NCBI RefSeq assembly: GCF_900115125.1
Contig: NZ_FOVJ01000003.1
Location: 124,001 to 188,000 of the forward strand
Source of the DNA: Nitrosospira briensis
Lineage (GTDB): Bacteria; Pseudomonadota; Gammaproteobacteria; Burkholderiales; Nitrosomonadaceae
DNA: 64,000 nucleotides
Direction: 5' to 3'
Made by a program: the position numbers and the translations under genes. The notes beneath the pieces are model-generated. The model was given only the letters and a program-made list of their open reading frames with translations, did not search any database and was not told the DNA's origin. Shown here one piece after another: positions 19,473 to 31,300 of this stretch (position 1 is its first letter; each line of letters begins with the position of its first letter).

Positions 19473-20864
19473 ATGTCTAAATTAAATATCGTCATTCTGG
19501 CTGCCGGGCTCGGCAAGCGGATGAATTCGGCGCTTCCCAAGGTCTTGCATCACCTGGGGGGTAAACCCTTGCTGGCCCACGTGCTCGATACGGCCCGCGC
19601 ATTGTCGCCGGATGAAATTTGCGTGGTCTACGGACACGGCGGGGAGGCTGTGCCACAGGCGATTGCCGATGCGACGCTTACCTGGGCGCGCCAAATGCCC
19701 CAGCTGGGCACCGGCCACGCGGTAATGCAGGCACTCCCGCATCTGGATAATGCGGGTAAGAATGGCATGACACTCGTGTTATATGGCGATGTGCCGCTTA
19801 CCAGCGTCGAAACCTTAAAAAAGTTGATCGCGACGGCGGGAGAGAAAACGCTAGGTCTGCTGACCGTAGAACTCACCGATCCATCCGGCTACGGTAGAAT
19901 CGTACGGAATAGCGAAACGGGTAAGATTTCCGCCATTGTCGAGGAAAAAGACGCAAGCCCCTCACAGCGGGAAGTTCTCGAAACCAATACCGGTATCATG
20001 GCAATTCCGGACCGGAATCTTCGTGAATGGCTAAACAAACTTGAAAACAACAACGTACAAAAGGAATATTATCTTACCGATATTGTCGCGATGGCCGTGA
20101 AGGATGGCGTCAAGGTAGAGGCGACACAGCCGCATCATGCCTGGGAAACGGTCGGCGTTAATAGCAAGGCGCAGCTTGCGGAGCTTGAGCGCATTTACCA
20201 AAAGGAATCCGCATCAAAATTGCTGGAGCAAGGCGTTACCCTGATTGACCCCGGCCGTATCGATGTTCGCGGTCAGCTTATTTGCGGTAGGGACGTGGAA
20301 ATTGATATCAACTGTATTTTCGAGGGCCGCGTACAGTTGGACGACGGCGTGAAAGTGGGTGCTCACAGCATCCTGAAAAACGTCAAGGTGGCGGCAGGAT
20401 CAGTGATCGCGCCCTTCAGCCTGATGGAAACGTCTGAAATCGGAAGAAACTGCCGTATTGGACCTTACGCCCGCATCCGTCCCGGAACCAGGCTTGCCGA
20501 CGAGGTTCATATCGGCAATTTCGTAGAGGTCAAAAATAGCGCCATTGCTGCCGGCAGCAAAGCGAATCATCTCAGCTACATCGGCGATGCCATCGTGGGA
20601 AAAAATGTCAACATCGGCGCGGGGACCATTACCTGCAACTATGATGGCGCCAATAAGTACCAGACCATCATCGAGGATAATGTTTTTGTCGGTTCCGATA
20701 CGCAACTGATCGCGCCGGTTACGGTCACCCAGGGTTCCACTATTGGCGCCGGTTCGACAATTACCAAAGATACCCCGCCGGAGAAATTGACTCTGTCACG
20801 TGCCAGGCAAATCAGCATTGAAGGATGGCAGCGGCCGGTCAAAAAGTCGAAGGGTAATAAATGA
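19473..20864 (+). CDS. glmU: Bifunctional GlcNAc-1-P uridyltransferase / glucosamine-1-P acetyltransferase
   Basis: GlmU acetylates glucosamine-1-phosphate and then joins it to UTP to give UDP-GlcNAc. The N-terminal nucleotidyltransferase has [20 protein letters not shown] and the PQLGTGHAV and YGDVPL motifs. The C-terminal left-handed beta-helix hexapeptide repeats run from about residue 265, with the acetyltransferase [16 protein letters not shown] and [10 protein letters not shown] segments. The ATG at 19473 is preferred to a TTG one codon upstream. glmS follows 67 bp downstream, which unites two steps of the same pathway. Confidence 0.97.
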   Translation: MSKLNIVILAAGLGKRMNSALPKVLHHLGGKPLLAHVLDTARALSPDEICVVYGHGGEAVPQAIADATLTWARQMPQLGTGHAVMQALPHLDNAGKNGMTLVLYGDVPLTSVETLKKLIATAGEKTLGLLTVELTDPSGYGRIVRNSETGKISAIVEEKDASPSQREVLETNTGIMAIPDRNLREWLNKLENNNVQKEYYLTDIVAMAVKDGVKVEATQPHHAWETVGVNSKAQLAELERIYQKESASKLLEQGVTLIDPGRIDVRGQLICGRDVEIDINCIFEGRVQLDDGVKVGAHSILKNVKVAAGSVIAPFSLMETSEIGRNCRIGPYARIRPGTRLADEVHIGNFVEVKNSAIAAGSKANHLSYIGDAIVGKNVNIGAGTITCNYDGANKYQTIIEDNVFVGSDTQLIAPVTVTQGSTIGAGSTITKDTPPEKLTLSRARQISIEGWQRPVKKSKGNK

Positions 20865-20931
20865 AATGCGATGCAACCGGGTTCTGCCCGCTTTGTTTTT
20901 CTTGGGCATGTAGCCGCAAGGAGCTCCTCAG

Positions 20932-22776
20932 ATGTGCGGAATAGTCGGCGCCGTAGCAAAAAGCAACATCGTTCCTGCTCTACTGGAAGGTTTGCGGCGC
21001 CTTGAATACCGAGGCTATGATTCTGCGGGGATCGCGCTTAACAATGGCGGTTTGCACAGATTACGCACTACCGGACGGGTTGCCGAATTAAGCAAACTTG
21101 CGGATGAGCAGCACTTCAGCGGCGAAACCGGCATCGCGCATACCCGCTGGGCTACCCATGGCGCGCCTTCCGAGCGCAATGCTCACCCACACTTTTCGGG
21201 TGAAAGACCGAACGTGGCGGTAGTGCACAACGGCATCATCGAAAATCATGAGGCGCTGCGTCAGCATTTGCAGAGTGCTGGATTCGCATTCACTTCCGAT
21301 ACCGATACTGAAGTTATCGCCCATCTTATTTCTTTCCATCTCAGGAAAAATCCGGATTTATTTGAAGCGGTGTGCCGTTCAACAGGCGAACTGGTGGGTG
21401 CTTACGCAATCGCCGTAATGGAAGAGGCGCGCCCCGAGCGCATAGTCGTTTGCCGGAATGGCGCGCCCTTATTGCTGGGCCTTGGAGAGTCCGGCACCTA
21501 CGCCGCCTCCGACGCTTCCGCTCTGCTTCAGGTGACACGGCGCATGATCTACCTCGAAGACGGCGACGTGGCCGAGCTGTACAGCGACAGTTATAGCGTT
21601 GTCAATTGTCAAGATGGCGCGCGCATGAAAGTGGCGCGCGCCGTGCAGGAAAGCGAACTCAGCAATGAATCGGTAGAGATGGGCCCTTACGCCCATTTCA
21701 TGCAGAAGGAAATATTCGAACAGCCCGGCGTGGTGGCGAATACGCTGGAAATGGTCCTCAACGCGCAATCCATTTCCCCGCGGTTGTTCGGCAGCGAGGC
21801 GGAAAATATTTTCAACAACACCGATAGCATTCTGATCCTCGCCTGTGGCACCAGTTACCATGCCGGACTCGTCGCCCGCTACTGGCTTGAAACCGTTGCC
21901 GGATTACCTTGCAACGTCGAAATCGCCAGCGAATACCGCTACCGTAACCCGGCAGTTGGCGCTAATACGCTCGTAGTGGGAATCTCTCAATCCGGTGAAA
22001 CGGCCGACACGCTTGCTGCCCTCGGCTATGCAAGGTCCCTGGGACATCGCTACAGCCTTGGGATTTGTAACGTGGCGGAAAGCGCGCTGGTACGCCAAAC
22101 CGATCTGCGCTTCCTCACCCGTGCAGGACCCGAGATCGGCGTAGCCTCCACCAAGGCATTTACCACACAATTGGCGGCCCTGATGCTGCTTACCATGACA
22201 CTGGCAAAATTGCGAGGCAGATTAACCGGTGAGAAGGAGCGTGAGATGATCATTGCGCTGCGCCACCTCCCCGTTGCGCTACAGCTTGCATTGCAGGTCG
22301 AGCCGCAGGTCAAAGTGTGGGCCGGGCGATTTGCAAAAAAAAGTCACGCCCTGTTTCTGGGACGGGGCATGCATTACCCTATCGCCATGGAAGGGGCGCT
22401 CAAGCTCAAGGAAATTTCCTACATCCACGCCGAGGCCTACGCTGCCGGTGAACTGAAGCACGGCCCACTCGCGCTGGTCGACAAGGATATGCCGGTGGTT
22501 GCCATCGCGCCCAACGACACGTTGCTGGAAAAACTCAAATCCAATTTACAGGAAGTCCGCGCCCGCGGCGGCGAACTCTATGTTTTCGCCGATGCCGATT
22601 CCCGCATACAGGAGAGCGAAGGCCTGCACGTCATCCGCCTGGCCGAACATGCCGGCTCGCTCAGCCCTATCCTTCATACCATCCCGCTGCAATTACTTGC
22701 TTATCACGTTGCGCTGCAAAAAGGCACCGACGTGGATAAGCCGAGAAATCTGGCGAAATCCGTGACAGTTGAGTAA
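20932..22776 (+). CDS. glmS: Glutamine-fructose-6-phosphate aminotransferase (isomerising)
   Basis: GlmS makes glucosamine-6-phosphate from fructose-6-phosphate and glutamine, the entry to UDP-GlcNAc. The 614-residue protein begins MCGIVGAV, whose Cys2 is the N-terminal nucleophile of the glutaminase after Met removal. The sugar-isomerase half has two SIS domains ([47 protein letters not shown]) and ends in the conserved [16 protein letters not shown] good AAGGAG precedes the ATG. No glmS ribozyme is seen. With glmU it feeds peptidoglycan and probably exopolysaccharide synthesis. Confidence 0.98.
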   Translation: MCGIVGAVAKSNIVPALLEGLRRLEYRGYDSAGIALNNGGLHRLRTTGRVAELSKLADEQHFSGETGIAHTRWATHGAPSERNAHPHFSGERPNVAVVHNGIIENHEALRQHLQSAGFAFTSDTDTEVIAHLISFHLRKNPDLFEAVCRSTGELVGAYAIAVMEEARPERIVVCRNGAPLLLGLGESGTYAASDASALLQVTRRMIYLEDGDVAELYSDSYSVVNCQDGARMKVARAVQESELSNESVEMGPYAHFMQKEIFEQPGVVANTLEMVLNAQSISPRLFGSEAENIFNNTDSILILACGTSYHAGLVARYWLETVAGLPCNVEIASEYRYRNPAVGANTLVVGISQSGETADTLAALGYARSLGHRYSLGICNVAESALVRQTDLRFLTRAGPEIGVASTKAFTTQLAALMLLTMTLAKLRGRLTGEKEREMIIALRHLPVALQLALQVEPQVKVWAGRFAKKSHALFLGRGMHYPIAMEGALKLKEISYIHAEAYAAGELKHGPLALVDKDMPVVAIAPNDTLLEKLKSNLQEVRARGGELYVFADADSRIQESEGLHVIRLAEHAGSLSPILHTIPLQLLAYHVALQKGTDVDKPRNLAKSVTVE

Positions 22777-23140
22777 GTATTAAGATTATCGCCCGCCTTA
22801 CCGGTATTTCCGGAATGCTTCCCATTGATATCCCGTACCGAAGCATGGCTCTCATCTGGCAGTCCCACCATCGCTTCTTGATTCACAGGGCAAAGAGGAA
22901 GGAGCGCTCCGGCAACATCATTATCAGAAATTTTCAATCCGGCCTTTATGAGGTACGGTTGAAGGAGGCAGTACGCCTCGCACCAATCGCGCCATCTCTC
23001 GGGTGCCGCAAAAAAAGACCGCGCAGGCTCTGCCAAACTCAAGCAAAATGAGCAACTGCATCTATTCTTAATAAGGTAGCCGGGTATTTGCCGGGCAGGA
23101 AGGCGGACGCCGCAAACTGTGGTATCGAAAACAGCAAACT
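22777..23140. other. 364 bp intergenic region between glmS and treS
   Basis: I see no gene, RNA, terminator or clear promoter here. It presumably holds the start signals of the trehalose operon. Confidence 0.4.
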
Positions 23141-26100
23141 ATGAAGCGAGAAGAAGACCCGCTATGGTACAAGGACGCCATCATCTACCAGTTGCACGTC
23201 AAGACGTTCTTTGATAGCAATGGTGACGGAATCGGAGATTTTCCGGGTTTGATCTCGAAGCTCGACTATCTGCAGGAGTTGGGCGTGAATACGCTCTGGC
23301 TCCTGCCATTCTATCCTTCGCCCGGGCGTGACGACGGCTACGATATCGCCGACTATCACAATGTGCATCCGGATGTCGGGGACATGGCGGACTTCCACAA
23401 GTTTATCGACGAAGCGCATCGCCGGGCTTTGCGTGTAATCACGGAACTGGTAATCAACCACACTTCGGATCAGCATCCCTGGTTCCAGGCCGCGCGGCGC
23501 GCGCCAAAGGGTTCTGTCGAACGAGACTACTATGTCTGGAGCGACGACGACTCCAGGTACAGTGGCGCGCGCAGCATTTTCACTGACATAGGGCAATCCA
23601 ACTGGGAGTGGGACGAGGTGGCCCAGGCGTATTACTGGCACCGCTTTTTTGCCCACCAACCGGACTTGAATTTCGCCAGCCCGCATGTTTTCGACGCAAT
23701 GATGCAGGTGATGCGGTTCTGGCTCGACGCAGGCATTGATGGCATGCGTCTGGACGCAATGCCTTATCTGTGCGAGCGCGAAGGTACCAACTGCGAGAAC
23801 CTGCCGGAAACCCATGCGGTGATCAAGCGCATGCGGGCTGAACTGGATAAACACCACCGCAACCGGATGTTCCTTGCAGAAGCGAATCAATGGCCGGAGG
23901 ATGTGCGCGAGTATTTTGGCGATGGCGACGAATGCCACATGGCCTTTCATTTCCCGCTCATGCCGCGCATGTATATGGCTATCGCGAGCGAGGATCGCCA
24001 TCCTATCGTCGAGATCATGGAGCAGACACCTGACATTCCGGACAACTGCCAGTGGGCCGTATTTCTGCGCAACCACGATGAACTGACCCTGGAGATGGTC
24101 ACGGACCGCGAGCGGGACTATCTCCATCAAATGTATGCGGTCGATCCTCAGGCGCGCCTCCATCTGGGCATTCGACGACGGCTCGCACCACTGCTGGAGA
24201 ACGACCGGCACCGGATTGAGCTGATGAATCTGCTGCTGATGACCATGCCGGGCTCGCCCATTCTCTACTATGGAGACGAGATCGGCATGGGTGACAACCT
24301 TCTCCTGGGCGACCGCAACGGTGTGCGCACCCCAATGCAGTGGCTTGGAGGACACAACGGGGGCTTCTCTACCGCTGATCCTGAACGGTTGTTTCTACCG
24401 CCCATTGATGATCCCGTGTATGGCTTTGCAACCGTGAACATGGATTCCCAGCGTCGCAACTCGTCATCACTGCTCAATTGGACGAAACGTCTGATTGCGA
24501 TGCGAAAGGCGCACCCTGCCTTCGGACGAGGCACCCTGCACTTTCTGCGGCCAGGTAACCGGAAGATTCTCGCGTATCTGCGCGAGCACGAGGATGAAAC
24601 GATTTTGTGCGTGGCAAACATGTCACGGGCGGCGCAGGCGGTGGAACTGGATTTGAGCCAGTTCAAGGGGAGAGTGCCTGTCGAATTGATGGGACGCACT
24701 GCATTCCCCCCGGCCGGTGAGCGACCGTATCTGCTCTCCTTGAGCGGGCATGGGTTTTATGCCTTCCGTTTGGCTACGGATGTGGCACCGCCACCGTGGC
24801 ACGAGGGGCGCGAGGAGCGGCAGTTGTCGCCCGATCTGCCTGTACTGATACTTGTGGAGACCGGATGGGCCACCCTGTCCGGCCGCAGGGAGGTCAGCGG
24901 GGGTACGGACCAGCTGATGGCGCGGCGCGCGCGGGAGCAGCTTGAGCAGCAGATCATGCCCCGCTTCTTCCGTTCCCAGCCGTGGTTCGGGAACAGGAAC
25001 GCCGTCCTGGAAAAGTTCGAGCTTGGCGAGATGCATGAGTGGTCTATCGGGCGCGGCCGTTGGCTATTGGCCATTGTTACGTTAACGCTTGGCAGTGGTG
25101 AAAGGAATCGCTATGCCCTACCAATGGCGCTCGCGTGGGACGATGAAGGCGAGAGCCTCGTGAGCGCCGTACTGCCTGCTACCTTGGCAAAGGTGCGGCG
25201 GCGCGACCGGACTGGAGTGCTGTTCGACGCGTTCTGGGACGATGATTTCTGCCGCGCGGTGATCTCAGGCATGGAAGAGGGCTCGACGCTCTCGTTTGGT
25301 GGAGGACAGGTTCGTTTCCGGGCAACAAGCGCTTTTCCCGGCCTCAACCATCAGGGAAATACGGCAGAGGTGACAAGAACCGTATCAGAACGGGGACGTC
25401 TGTTGGTGAATCTGGGTGGCCGGCTCGTGTTGAAGGGTTATCGCTGGCTGCTTGCCGGTGTACATCCGGAGCTGGAGATGTCGCATTTCCTGACGGAGAC
25501 AGCGAAATTTGCACACATGGCGCAACTGGCAGGCACCGTGGAGTACTCGGATAGCAAGGGGAACAGCTCAACCTTGGCGATCCTCGAGCGATACGCTGAG
25601 AATCAGGGTAGCGCCTGGGCTTATACCCGTGACTATCTGGAACGGTACCTGGACGAATGCCGCACGCAGCAGAAGCGTCTCATTGATTCGCGGCATGCCG
25701 CTTATATGGCGCTTGTAAAAACGCTGGGACTGCGCACCGCTGAATTCCATCAGGCACTCGCTCCACCGGATCCCGCCGGAGCCTTTGGCAGCGAAGCCAT
25801 CACCCCTGAAGATGTTGCCGAGTGGGTGAACAATGTTCGAACACAGATGGACGAAATGTACATGTTGCTGGAAGCGCAATTGCCACGCCTGCCCGACTCG
25901 GCGAGGTTGATTGGCAACAGCCTGCTTGCAGCCCGGCCGCGATTCTACCGGCGCGTCGGTCGTGCCGCGACGCTGCGTCCGGAGGCGATGAAAGCACGAT
26001 GTCATGGCGACTACCACCTCCGTCAGGTATGGTTGTCGAACAATGATTTTCTAATCACGAATTATGGCGGCGGACCTGAACTCGCGTGGCGGGAGCGCCG

Positions 26101-26452
26101 CTGGAAACATACTCCGCTGCGTGATGTTGCGGGTATGCTGTTTTCGTTTTGGGAGGCCGCAGGAGCAGCGCTGGAGCATGTAACCGCAGAATATCCTGAA
26201 GTGGGCGCTGCGTTGCAACAGCAGGCGGAAAACTGGCGAGCGCTCGCAACCAGTGATTTCTTCAAGAGCTATCGCACTGCAATGAAGGGGCACGCCTTGT
26301 TTCCTTCCGATGCGGCAGGGGTCGATACACTGGTCACGCTGTTTATGGTGGAAAAGGCCGTGGCAAGCGTGAGCAACGCGCTTGCACAGGATTTGAGATT
26401 AGTGGACGGCCCCATGCAGCGGCTGATCCGGTTGATGCAACGCAGAAGATAG
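23141..26452 (+). CDS. treS: Trehalose synthase fused to a maltokinase-like domain (kinase motif degenerate)
   Basis: Residues 1-550 form a GH13 trehalose synthase (maltose to trehalose isomerase) that starts YKDAIIYQLHVKTFFDSN and has catalytic D205 (GMRLDAMPY), E247 (FLAEANQW) and D313 (LRNHDELTL). Residues about 560-1103 form the maltokinase-like half common in TreS-Mak fusions, with the putative ATP lysine K765 (GGRLVLKGY), NQGSAWAYTRDYLERYL and HGDYH (D957). The following DFEGEP-type metal-binding motif, which normally reads IIDFEGEP, is here LITNYGGGP: the Asp is N974 and both Glu are Gly. The kinase half is therefore probably inactive or changed in role, while TreS looks intact. treZ follows 8 bp downstream in the same operon. 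Confidence 0.92.
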   Translation: MKREEDPLWYKDAIIYQLHVKTFFDSNGDGIGDFPGLISKLDYLQELGVNTLWLLPFYPSPGRDDGYDIADYHNVHPDVGDMADFHKFIDEAHRRALRVITELVINHTSDQHPWFQAARRAPKGSVERDYYVWSDDDSRYSGARSIFTDIGQSNWEWDEVAQAYYWHRFFAHQPDLNFASPHVFDAMMQVMRFWLDAGIDGMRLDAMPYLCEREGTNCENLPETHAVIKRMRAELDKHHRNRMFLAEANQWPEDVREYFGDGDECHMAFHFPLMPRMYMAIASEDRHPIVEIMEQTPDIPDNCQWAVFLRNHDELTLEMVTDRERDYLHQMYAVDPQARLHLGIRRRLAPLLENDRHRIELMNLLLMTMPGSPILYYGDEIGMGDNLLLGDRNGVRTPMQWLGGHNGGFSTADPERLFLPPIDDPVYGFATVNMDSQRRNSSSLLNWTKRLIAMRKAHPAFGRGTLHFLRPGNRKILAYLREHEDETILCVANMSRAAQAVELDLSQFKGRVPVELMGRTAFPPAGERPYLLSLSGHGFYAFRLATDVAPPPWHEGREERQLSPDLPVLILVETGWATLSGRREVSGGTDQLMARRAREQLEQQIMPRFFRSQPWFGNRNAVLEKFELGEMHEWSIGRGRWLLAIVTLTLGSGERNRYALPMALAWDDEGESLVSAVLPATLAKVRRRDRTGVLFDAFWDDDFCRAVISGMEEGSTLSFGGGQVRFRATSAFPGLNHQGNTAEVTRTVSERGRLLVNLGGRLVLKGYRWLLAGVHPELEMSHFLTETAKFAHMAQLAGTVEYSDSKGNSSTLAILERYAENQGSAWAYTRDYLERYLDECRTQQKRLIDSRHAAYMALVKTLGLRTAEFHQALAPPDPAGAFGSEAITPEDVAEWVNNVRTQMDEMYMLLEAQLPRLPDSARLIGNSLLAARPRFYRRVGRAATLRPEAMKARCHGDYHLRQVWLSNNDFLITNYGGGPELAWRERRWKHTPLRDVAGMLFSFWEAAGAALEHVTAEYPEVGAALQQQAENWRALATSDFFKSYRTAMKGHALFPSDAAGVDTLVTLFMVEKAVASVSNALAQDLRLVDGPMQRLIRLMQRRR

Positions 26453-26460
26453 GGGCACGG

Positions 26461-28326
26461 GTGCTCGCGCGGACCTATGGCATGCCCTATGGGGCACGAC
26501 TCACGGAACAGGGAGTGTGCTTCCGTCTCTGGGCGCCCAGTTGCAAACAGGTGGGGCTGCGCCTTGCCGACGGGCAGCACGAGCAGGTGCTCGCCATGGA
26601 CGCGCGCGGGGGAGGCTGGTTTGAATTGACCGCTTCCCAAGCGGGGGCGGGAACGCGCTACAGGTTCGAGGTGAACGGCGACCTGCGCGTTCCGGATCCG
26701 GCTTCCCGCTTTAATCCCGACGACGTGCACGGTGCAAGCGAAGTGATCGACCCCGCGGCCTTTGCCTGGCAGGACGCGACGTGGCGCGGACGCTCATGGG
26801 AAGAGGCTGTGATTTATGAATTGCACGTTGGCACGTTTTCGCCGGAGGGAACCTTTACCGGAGTTGCTCAGCGGCTGGACTATCTCGTGGAACTGGGCGT
26901 CACCGCGATCGAGCTCATGCCGGTGGCGGATTTTCCCGGCACGAGAAACTGGGGCTATGATGGCGTTCTGCCCTATGCGCCTGACAGTCGCTACGGCCGT
27001 CCGGACGATCTGAAGGCATTGGTTCAGGCGGCGCATGCGCGCGGCTTGATGGTTCTGCTTGATGTGGTCTACAACCACTTTGGGCCGGAAGGGAATTATC
27101 TTCACGTTTACGCGAAGGACTTCTTTACCGAACATCACCACACGCCGTGGGGCGCGGCAATCAATTTTGATGGCCGCAACAGCCGGGAGGTGCGCGAGTT
27201 CTTCATCCATAACGCCATGTACTGGCTGCAAGAGTATCACTTCGACGGCCTGCGCCTTGACGCGGTGCATGCCATCATCGACGACTCCAGTCCGCACATC
27301 CTTATCGAACTCGCGCGGCGCGTTCATGCCGGGATTGGCCGGGAACGACATGTGCACCTGATTCTTGAAAACGATGCCAACAGTGCGCGCTATCTGGAAC
27401 AGGAATTGTACGTTGCCCAATGGAATGATGATATTCACCATGCGCTCCACGTCCTCGCAACGGGAGAGAGGGATGGGTACTATATGGACTACGCTGATGA
27501 TCCCGTGCGCCACCTGGGGCGCTGTCTCACGGAAGGTTTTGCCTATCAGGGAGAGGTGTCAGCCTATCGGGAGCAGACGGTGCGCGGCGAGACGAGCACG
27601 AACTTGCCGCTACAAGCCTTCGTATCCTTTCTGCAATCTCACGATCAGGCGGGCAACAGGGCTTTTGGCGAGCGCATTACGCATATTGGCCAGGAGGACG
27701 TCGTACGAGCCGCCGTTGCCGTCTATCTCCTGGCGCCAAGCATTCCCATGCTGTTCATGGGTGAGGAGTTCGCCTCGAAGTCGCCTTTTCAGTTTTTCTG
27801 TGACTTCGGGGAGGAACTGCGCAAAGCCGTGACGCAAGGCCGGCGGCGAGAATTTGCCAGGTTTGCGCGCTTTAACGACGCCACAATGGAGGCCGCGATA
27901 CCGGATCCCAATGCGCCGCAGACTTTTCTTATCTCGAAAATCGACTGGAGTTCGCTCGAGGAAGAGAAGCATGATGGATGGCTGGACTATTACCGCAAGC
28001 TCTTGAAGCTTCGGAGGGACGTCCTGATACCCCGCCTGCCGGGAATGAAGGGCCATTCGGCGCAATTCGAAGTGTTTGCCCCGGGTGGCCTGCGGGTGCA
28101 ATGGCAACTGGGTGATGGCTCGACGCTGCGGTTGCTGGCAAATTTTTCCAGAGAGAGTGTGCGCGCGGCTCTGCCTGAAGGGCGCATCGTGTTCGCCTCC
28201 TTGCCCGATTCAGCATCATCGGATACGGCAAAAAATACGCTTGGTCCTTGCTCGGTGGTGTGGGCGCTCGAGCCGCTCCCATCGGCCAGCGAGACGCGAA
28301 CGCCCGGCAGCGCCAACGAGCAATAG
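26461..28326 (+). CDS. treZ: Malto-oligosyltrehalose trehalohydrolase
   Basis: TreZ releases trehalose from the ends of maltooligosyl-trehalose made by TreY. The 621-residue protein has an N-terminal CBM48-like domain (VCFRLWAPSCKQVGLRL), then a GH13 barrel with D267 (LRLDAVHA), E303 (LILENDAN) and D395 (SHDQAGNRA) as the catalytic triad. It starts with GTG 8 bp after treS, preceded by AGGGG. It lies between treS and the MalQ-TreY gene, its natural partner. Confidence 0.94.
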   Translation: MLARTYGMPYGARLTEQGVCFRLWAPSCKQVGLRLADGQHEQVLAMDARGGGWFELTASQAGAGTRYRFEVNGDLRVPDPASRFNPDDVHGASEVIDPAAFAWQDATWRGRSWEEAVIYELHVGTFSPEGTFTGVAQRLDYLVELGVTAIELMPVADFPGTRNWGYDGVLPYAPDSRYGRPDDLKALVQAAHARGLMVLLDVVYNHFGPEGNYLHVYAKDFFTEHHHTPWGAAINFDGRNSREVREFFIHNAMYWLQEYHFDGLRLDAVHAIIDDSSPHILIELARRVHAGIGRERHVHLILENDANSARYLEQELYVAQWNDDIHHALHVLATGERDGYYMDYADDPVRHLGRCLTEGFAYQGEVSAYREQTVRGETSTNLPLQAFVSFLQSHDQAGNRAFGERITHIGQEDVVRAAVAVYLLAPSIPMLFMGEEFASKSPFQFFCDFGEELRKAVTQGRRREFARFARFNDATMEAAIPDPNAPQTFLISKIDWSSLEEEKHDGWLDYYRKLLKLRRDVLIPRLPGMKGHSAQFEVFAPGGLRVQWQLGDGSTLRLLANFSRESVRAALPEGRIVFASLPDSASSDTAKNTLGPCSVVWALEPLPSASETRTPGSANEQ

Positions 28327-28384
28327 ATATCAAGTCCTACCGCTGGTCATCGTCAAAAAAATCGGGTAAGGGAAAACCAAGGGT

Positions 28385-31300
28385 ATGAGCAGTCCGCTTG
28401 ATCAACTATGCAGTTTGTATGGCGTGCTGCCCCAATACAGCGATATCTGGGGGAACACCCGCTACACCTCGGAGGCAGCAAAGCGTGCCCTGCTCGGTGC
28501 AATGGGGGTGGCGGCGAATAATGAAGAGGAGACCGCCGCGTCCTTGCACGCTTTCCAGCGGCGCAAATGGGAGCGCGCGATGCCACCGGTACAGGTGGTG
28601 CGCGAATCGGCGCGGCCGTATCGCATCCCCATCGCTCTCCCCGTAACCCAGGATAAACTCGCCTATCGCTGGTATCTGCACAGGGAGTCCGGTGCCCGGG
28701 ATGACGGAGAATTTACTCCCGGGCAGATGGAGGAGATGGAGCGCCATCGTCTCGATGATCCGGGCGGACAGGAATTCGTGCGGCGGGTGCTGGCGCTGGA
28801 CCTCCCGATTGAGCCGGGTTATCACCGCTTCTCGATTGAACGGGCTGGCGGGGGTGATATTACCGCCGAGATGGCGTTTATCGTTGCCCCCGCCGCCTGC
28901 TACAAGCCGCCGGTCATCGAGGGCGAGGGACGCGTGTGGGGATTCGCCCTGCAGTTGTATGGTTTACGCTCCGAGCGTAACTACGGCATCGGGGACTTCG
29001 GGGATTTGCGCCGCCTGATCGAAATTTGCGCCGAAGCTGGTGGAAGCACGCTGCTGCTCAATCCGCTTCATGCGTTATTTCCCGACGCGCCCGAGCACGC
29101 GAGCCCATACAGTCCTTCCAGTCGCGCCTGGTTCAACCCGCTTTATCTCGACGTGGAGGCCATTCCTGATTTTGCCGAGTGCGAGGAAGTGCGCTCGATG
29201 GTGCATGCGCCACAATTCCAGGCGCAGCTACGGGCGCTTCGCGCTACCGAACAAGTGGATTACCGTGGTGTTGCAGAGGTGAAGTCCAAAGTTCTTGACT
29301 GCCTGTACCTTCATTTCCGCAGCGCTCACCTGAGCCAAAGCACCGATCGGGCACGCGCTTTTCGCGCTTTCCAGTCCGAGTACGGCCAGAGCCTGCGCAG
29401 GCACGCGTTATTCGAGGCGCTGCAGGAGTATTTCCGTGCACAGGATAGTGTTGTCTGGGGATGGCCTGTCTGGCCGGAAGCCTACCGTGAGCCGAATGCG
29501 CAGGAGGTGGAAGCGTTCTGCAATGCTCATCTCGACCGCGTGGAGTACTTTGAATACCTGCAGTGGCATGCTTCTACCCAGTTGGGCGCGGCCAGGACAC
29601 GCTCATGGGAAGTGGGTTTAGGTGTAGGCCTGATGCTCGATTTGGCAATAGGGGTGGCGGAAGGCGGGGCGGCCACCTGGGCGGGACGCGGACTTTACGC
29701 ACTCGATGCGCGGGCAGGCGCGCCCCCCGACGACTTCAACCGTCTCGGCCAGGACTGGGGACTGCCACCCTGGATTCCCCATGAACTTACAGCATCTGCC
29801 TATGAGCCGTTTATCGAGATGCTACAGGCCAATATGCGCGATTTCGGGGCGTTGCGCAAAGACCACATCATGGGACTACGCCGGCTGTTCTGGGTAGCGC
29901 CAGGCCTGCCTGCAACGGAGGGTGCCTATGTGCTCTATCCGTTCGAAGATATGCTGGGCATTTTGGCGCTGGAGAGCCAGCGGAACCGATGCCTGATAGT
30001 AGGCGAGGATTTGGGGACGGTGCCGGATGAAGTACGGGAAGCCTTGCTGCCAATGAACGTGATGTCAACACGGCTGTTGTATTTCGAGCGGCGTGACGAC
30101 GGAAGATTGAAACCGCCGCACGAGTATCCGGTAAATGCCGTGGCTGCCGTAACGACGCATGATCTCCCGACACTGGCTGGATTCTGGCAGGGGCTAGACA
30201 TTGATTTGCGCGACCAGCAGCATCTGTTCCCCGATGACGAGGTTCGCAATCAGCAAATTGTTGAGCGCGCCGCGGACCGCGCACAGCTGCTGGTGGCGCT
30301 GGAGGGCCAGGGCGTGCTGCCGCCGGGCGCCGGGCTTCACCCGGTCAACTTTCCGGAAATGACAGCGGAGCTCGCGGCAGCAGTCTACACCTATCTGGCG
30401 CAGGCGCCGTCGAAGCTCCTGCTCGTGCAGATGGAAGACGGCTTCGGGGTGCGCGAGCAGCCGAATCTGCCGGGTGCGCCAGAGCCCGCTTACCCTTGCT
30501 GGCGCCTCAAGCTACCGCTCAATCTCGAGGAGTGGCACGAGAGTATCTATTTGCAAGGTATATTGTGTGCGCTGCAGCGGGAGCGTCCGGCATCGCAAAT
30601 GTCCGCCTCCTTAAGGGGAGCGGCTGCACAGGGAATAGAGCTGCAGATTCCGAGGGCAACTTATCGGTTGCAACTGAACCTGGATTTCAACCTCAGTCAG
30701 GCTGCCGAATTGATTCCATACCTGGATGAGCTGGGGATAAGTCACTGCTATCTCTCCCCCATCCTCAAGGCCCGCCCCGGCAGTTCCCACGGCTACGACG
30801 TCACCGACCATGGCAGCATCAATCCCGAGATCGGGACCTTCCGTGACTTCGAACAGTTCTCCGCTGCCTTGAAACGACGCGGCATGGGCCAGATCATGGA
30901 CGTGGTGCCGAACCACATGTGTATCACGGGTGCTGATAGCGGCTGGTGGCTCGACGTGCTGGAAAACGGGCCGGCGTCACGGTTCGCCAGCTACTTCGAC
31001 ATCGACTGGTATATTTTTGGGGAGCACTTGCCAGGGCGGGTGCTGTTGCCCGTACTCGGCGACCACTATGGCGCAATCCTTGAGAGCGGCGAACTCAAAC
31101 TTGCGTTTGACCCGGAACAGGGCTCGTTCAGCGTCTTCTATTACGAGCACCGGTTCCCCGTTGACCCCCGGGAGTATCCGCGCATTCTTGGCAATGGCCT
31201 CGAACGTCTCGAGACTCGGCTGGGCGGCCAGCACCCGGAGTTTCTGGAGCTGCAGTCTCTGATCACCGTTTTCAGCCACCTGCCATTGCGCGATAATGTT

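Noticed and set aside
20865-20931. glmS ribozyme or riboswitch between glmU and glmS
   Set aside because: The gap is only 67 bp and holds an ordinary ribosome-binding site; no ribozyme core is visible.
23162-24355. Long minus-strand open frame (397 codons) opposite treS
   Set aside because: It mirrors the GC-rich coding strand of an obvious GH13 gene, and its product lacks any family motif.
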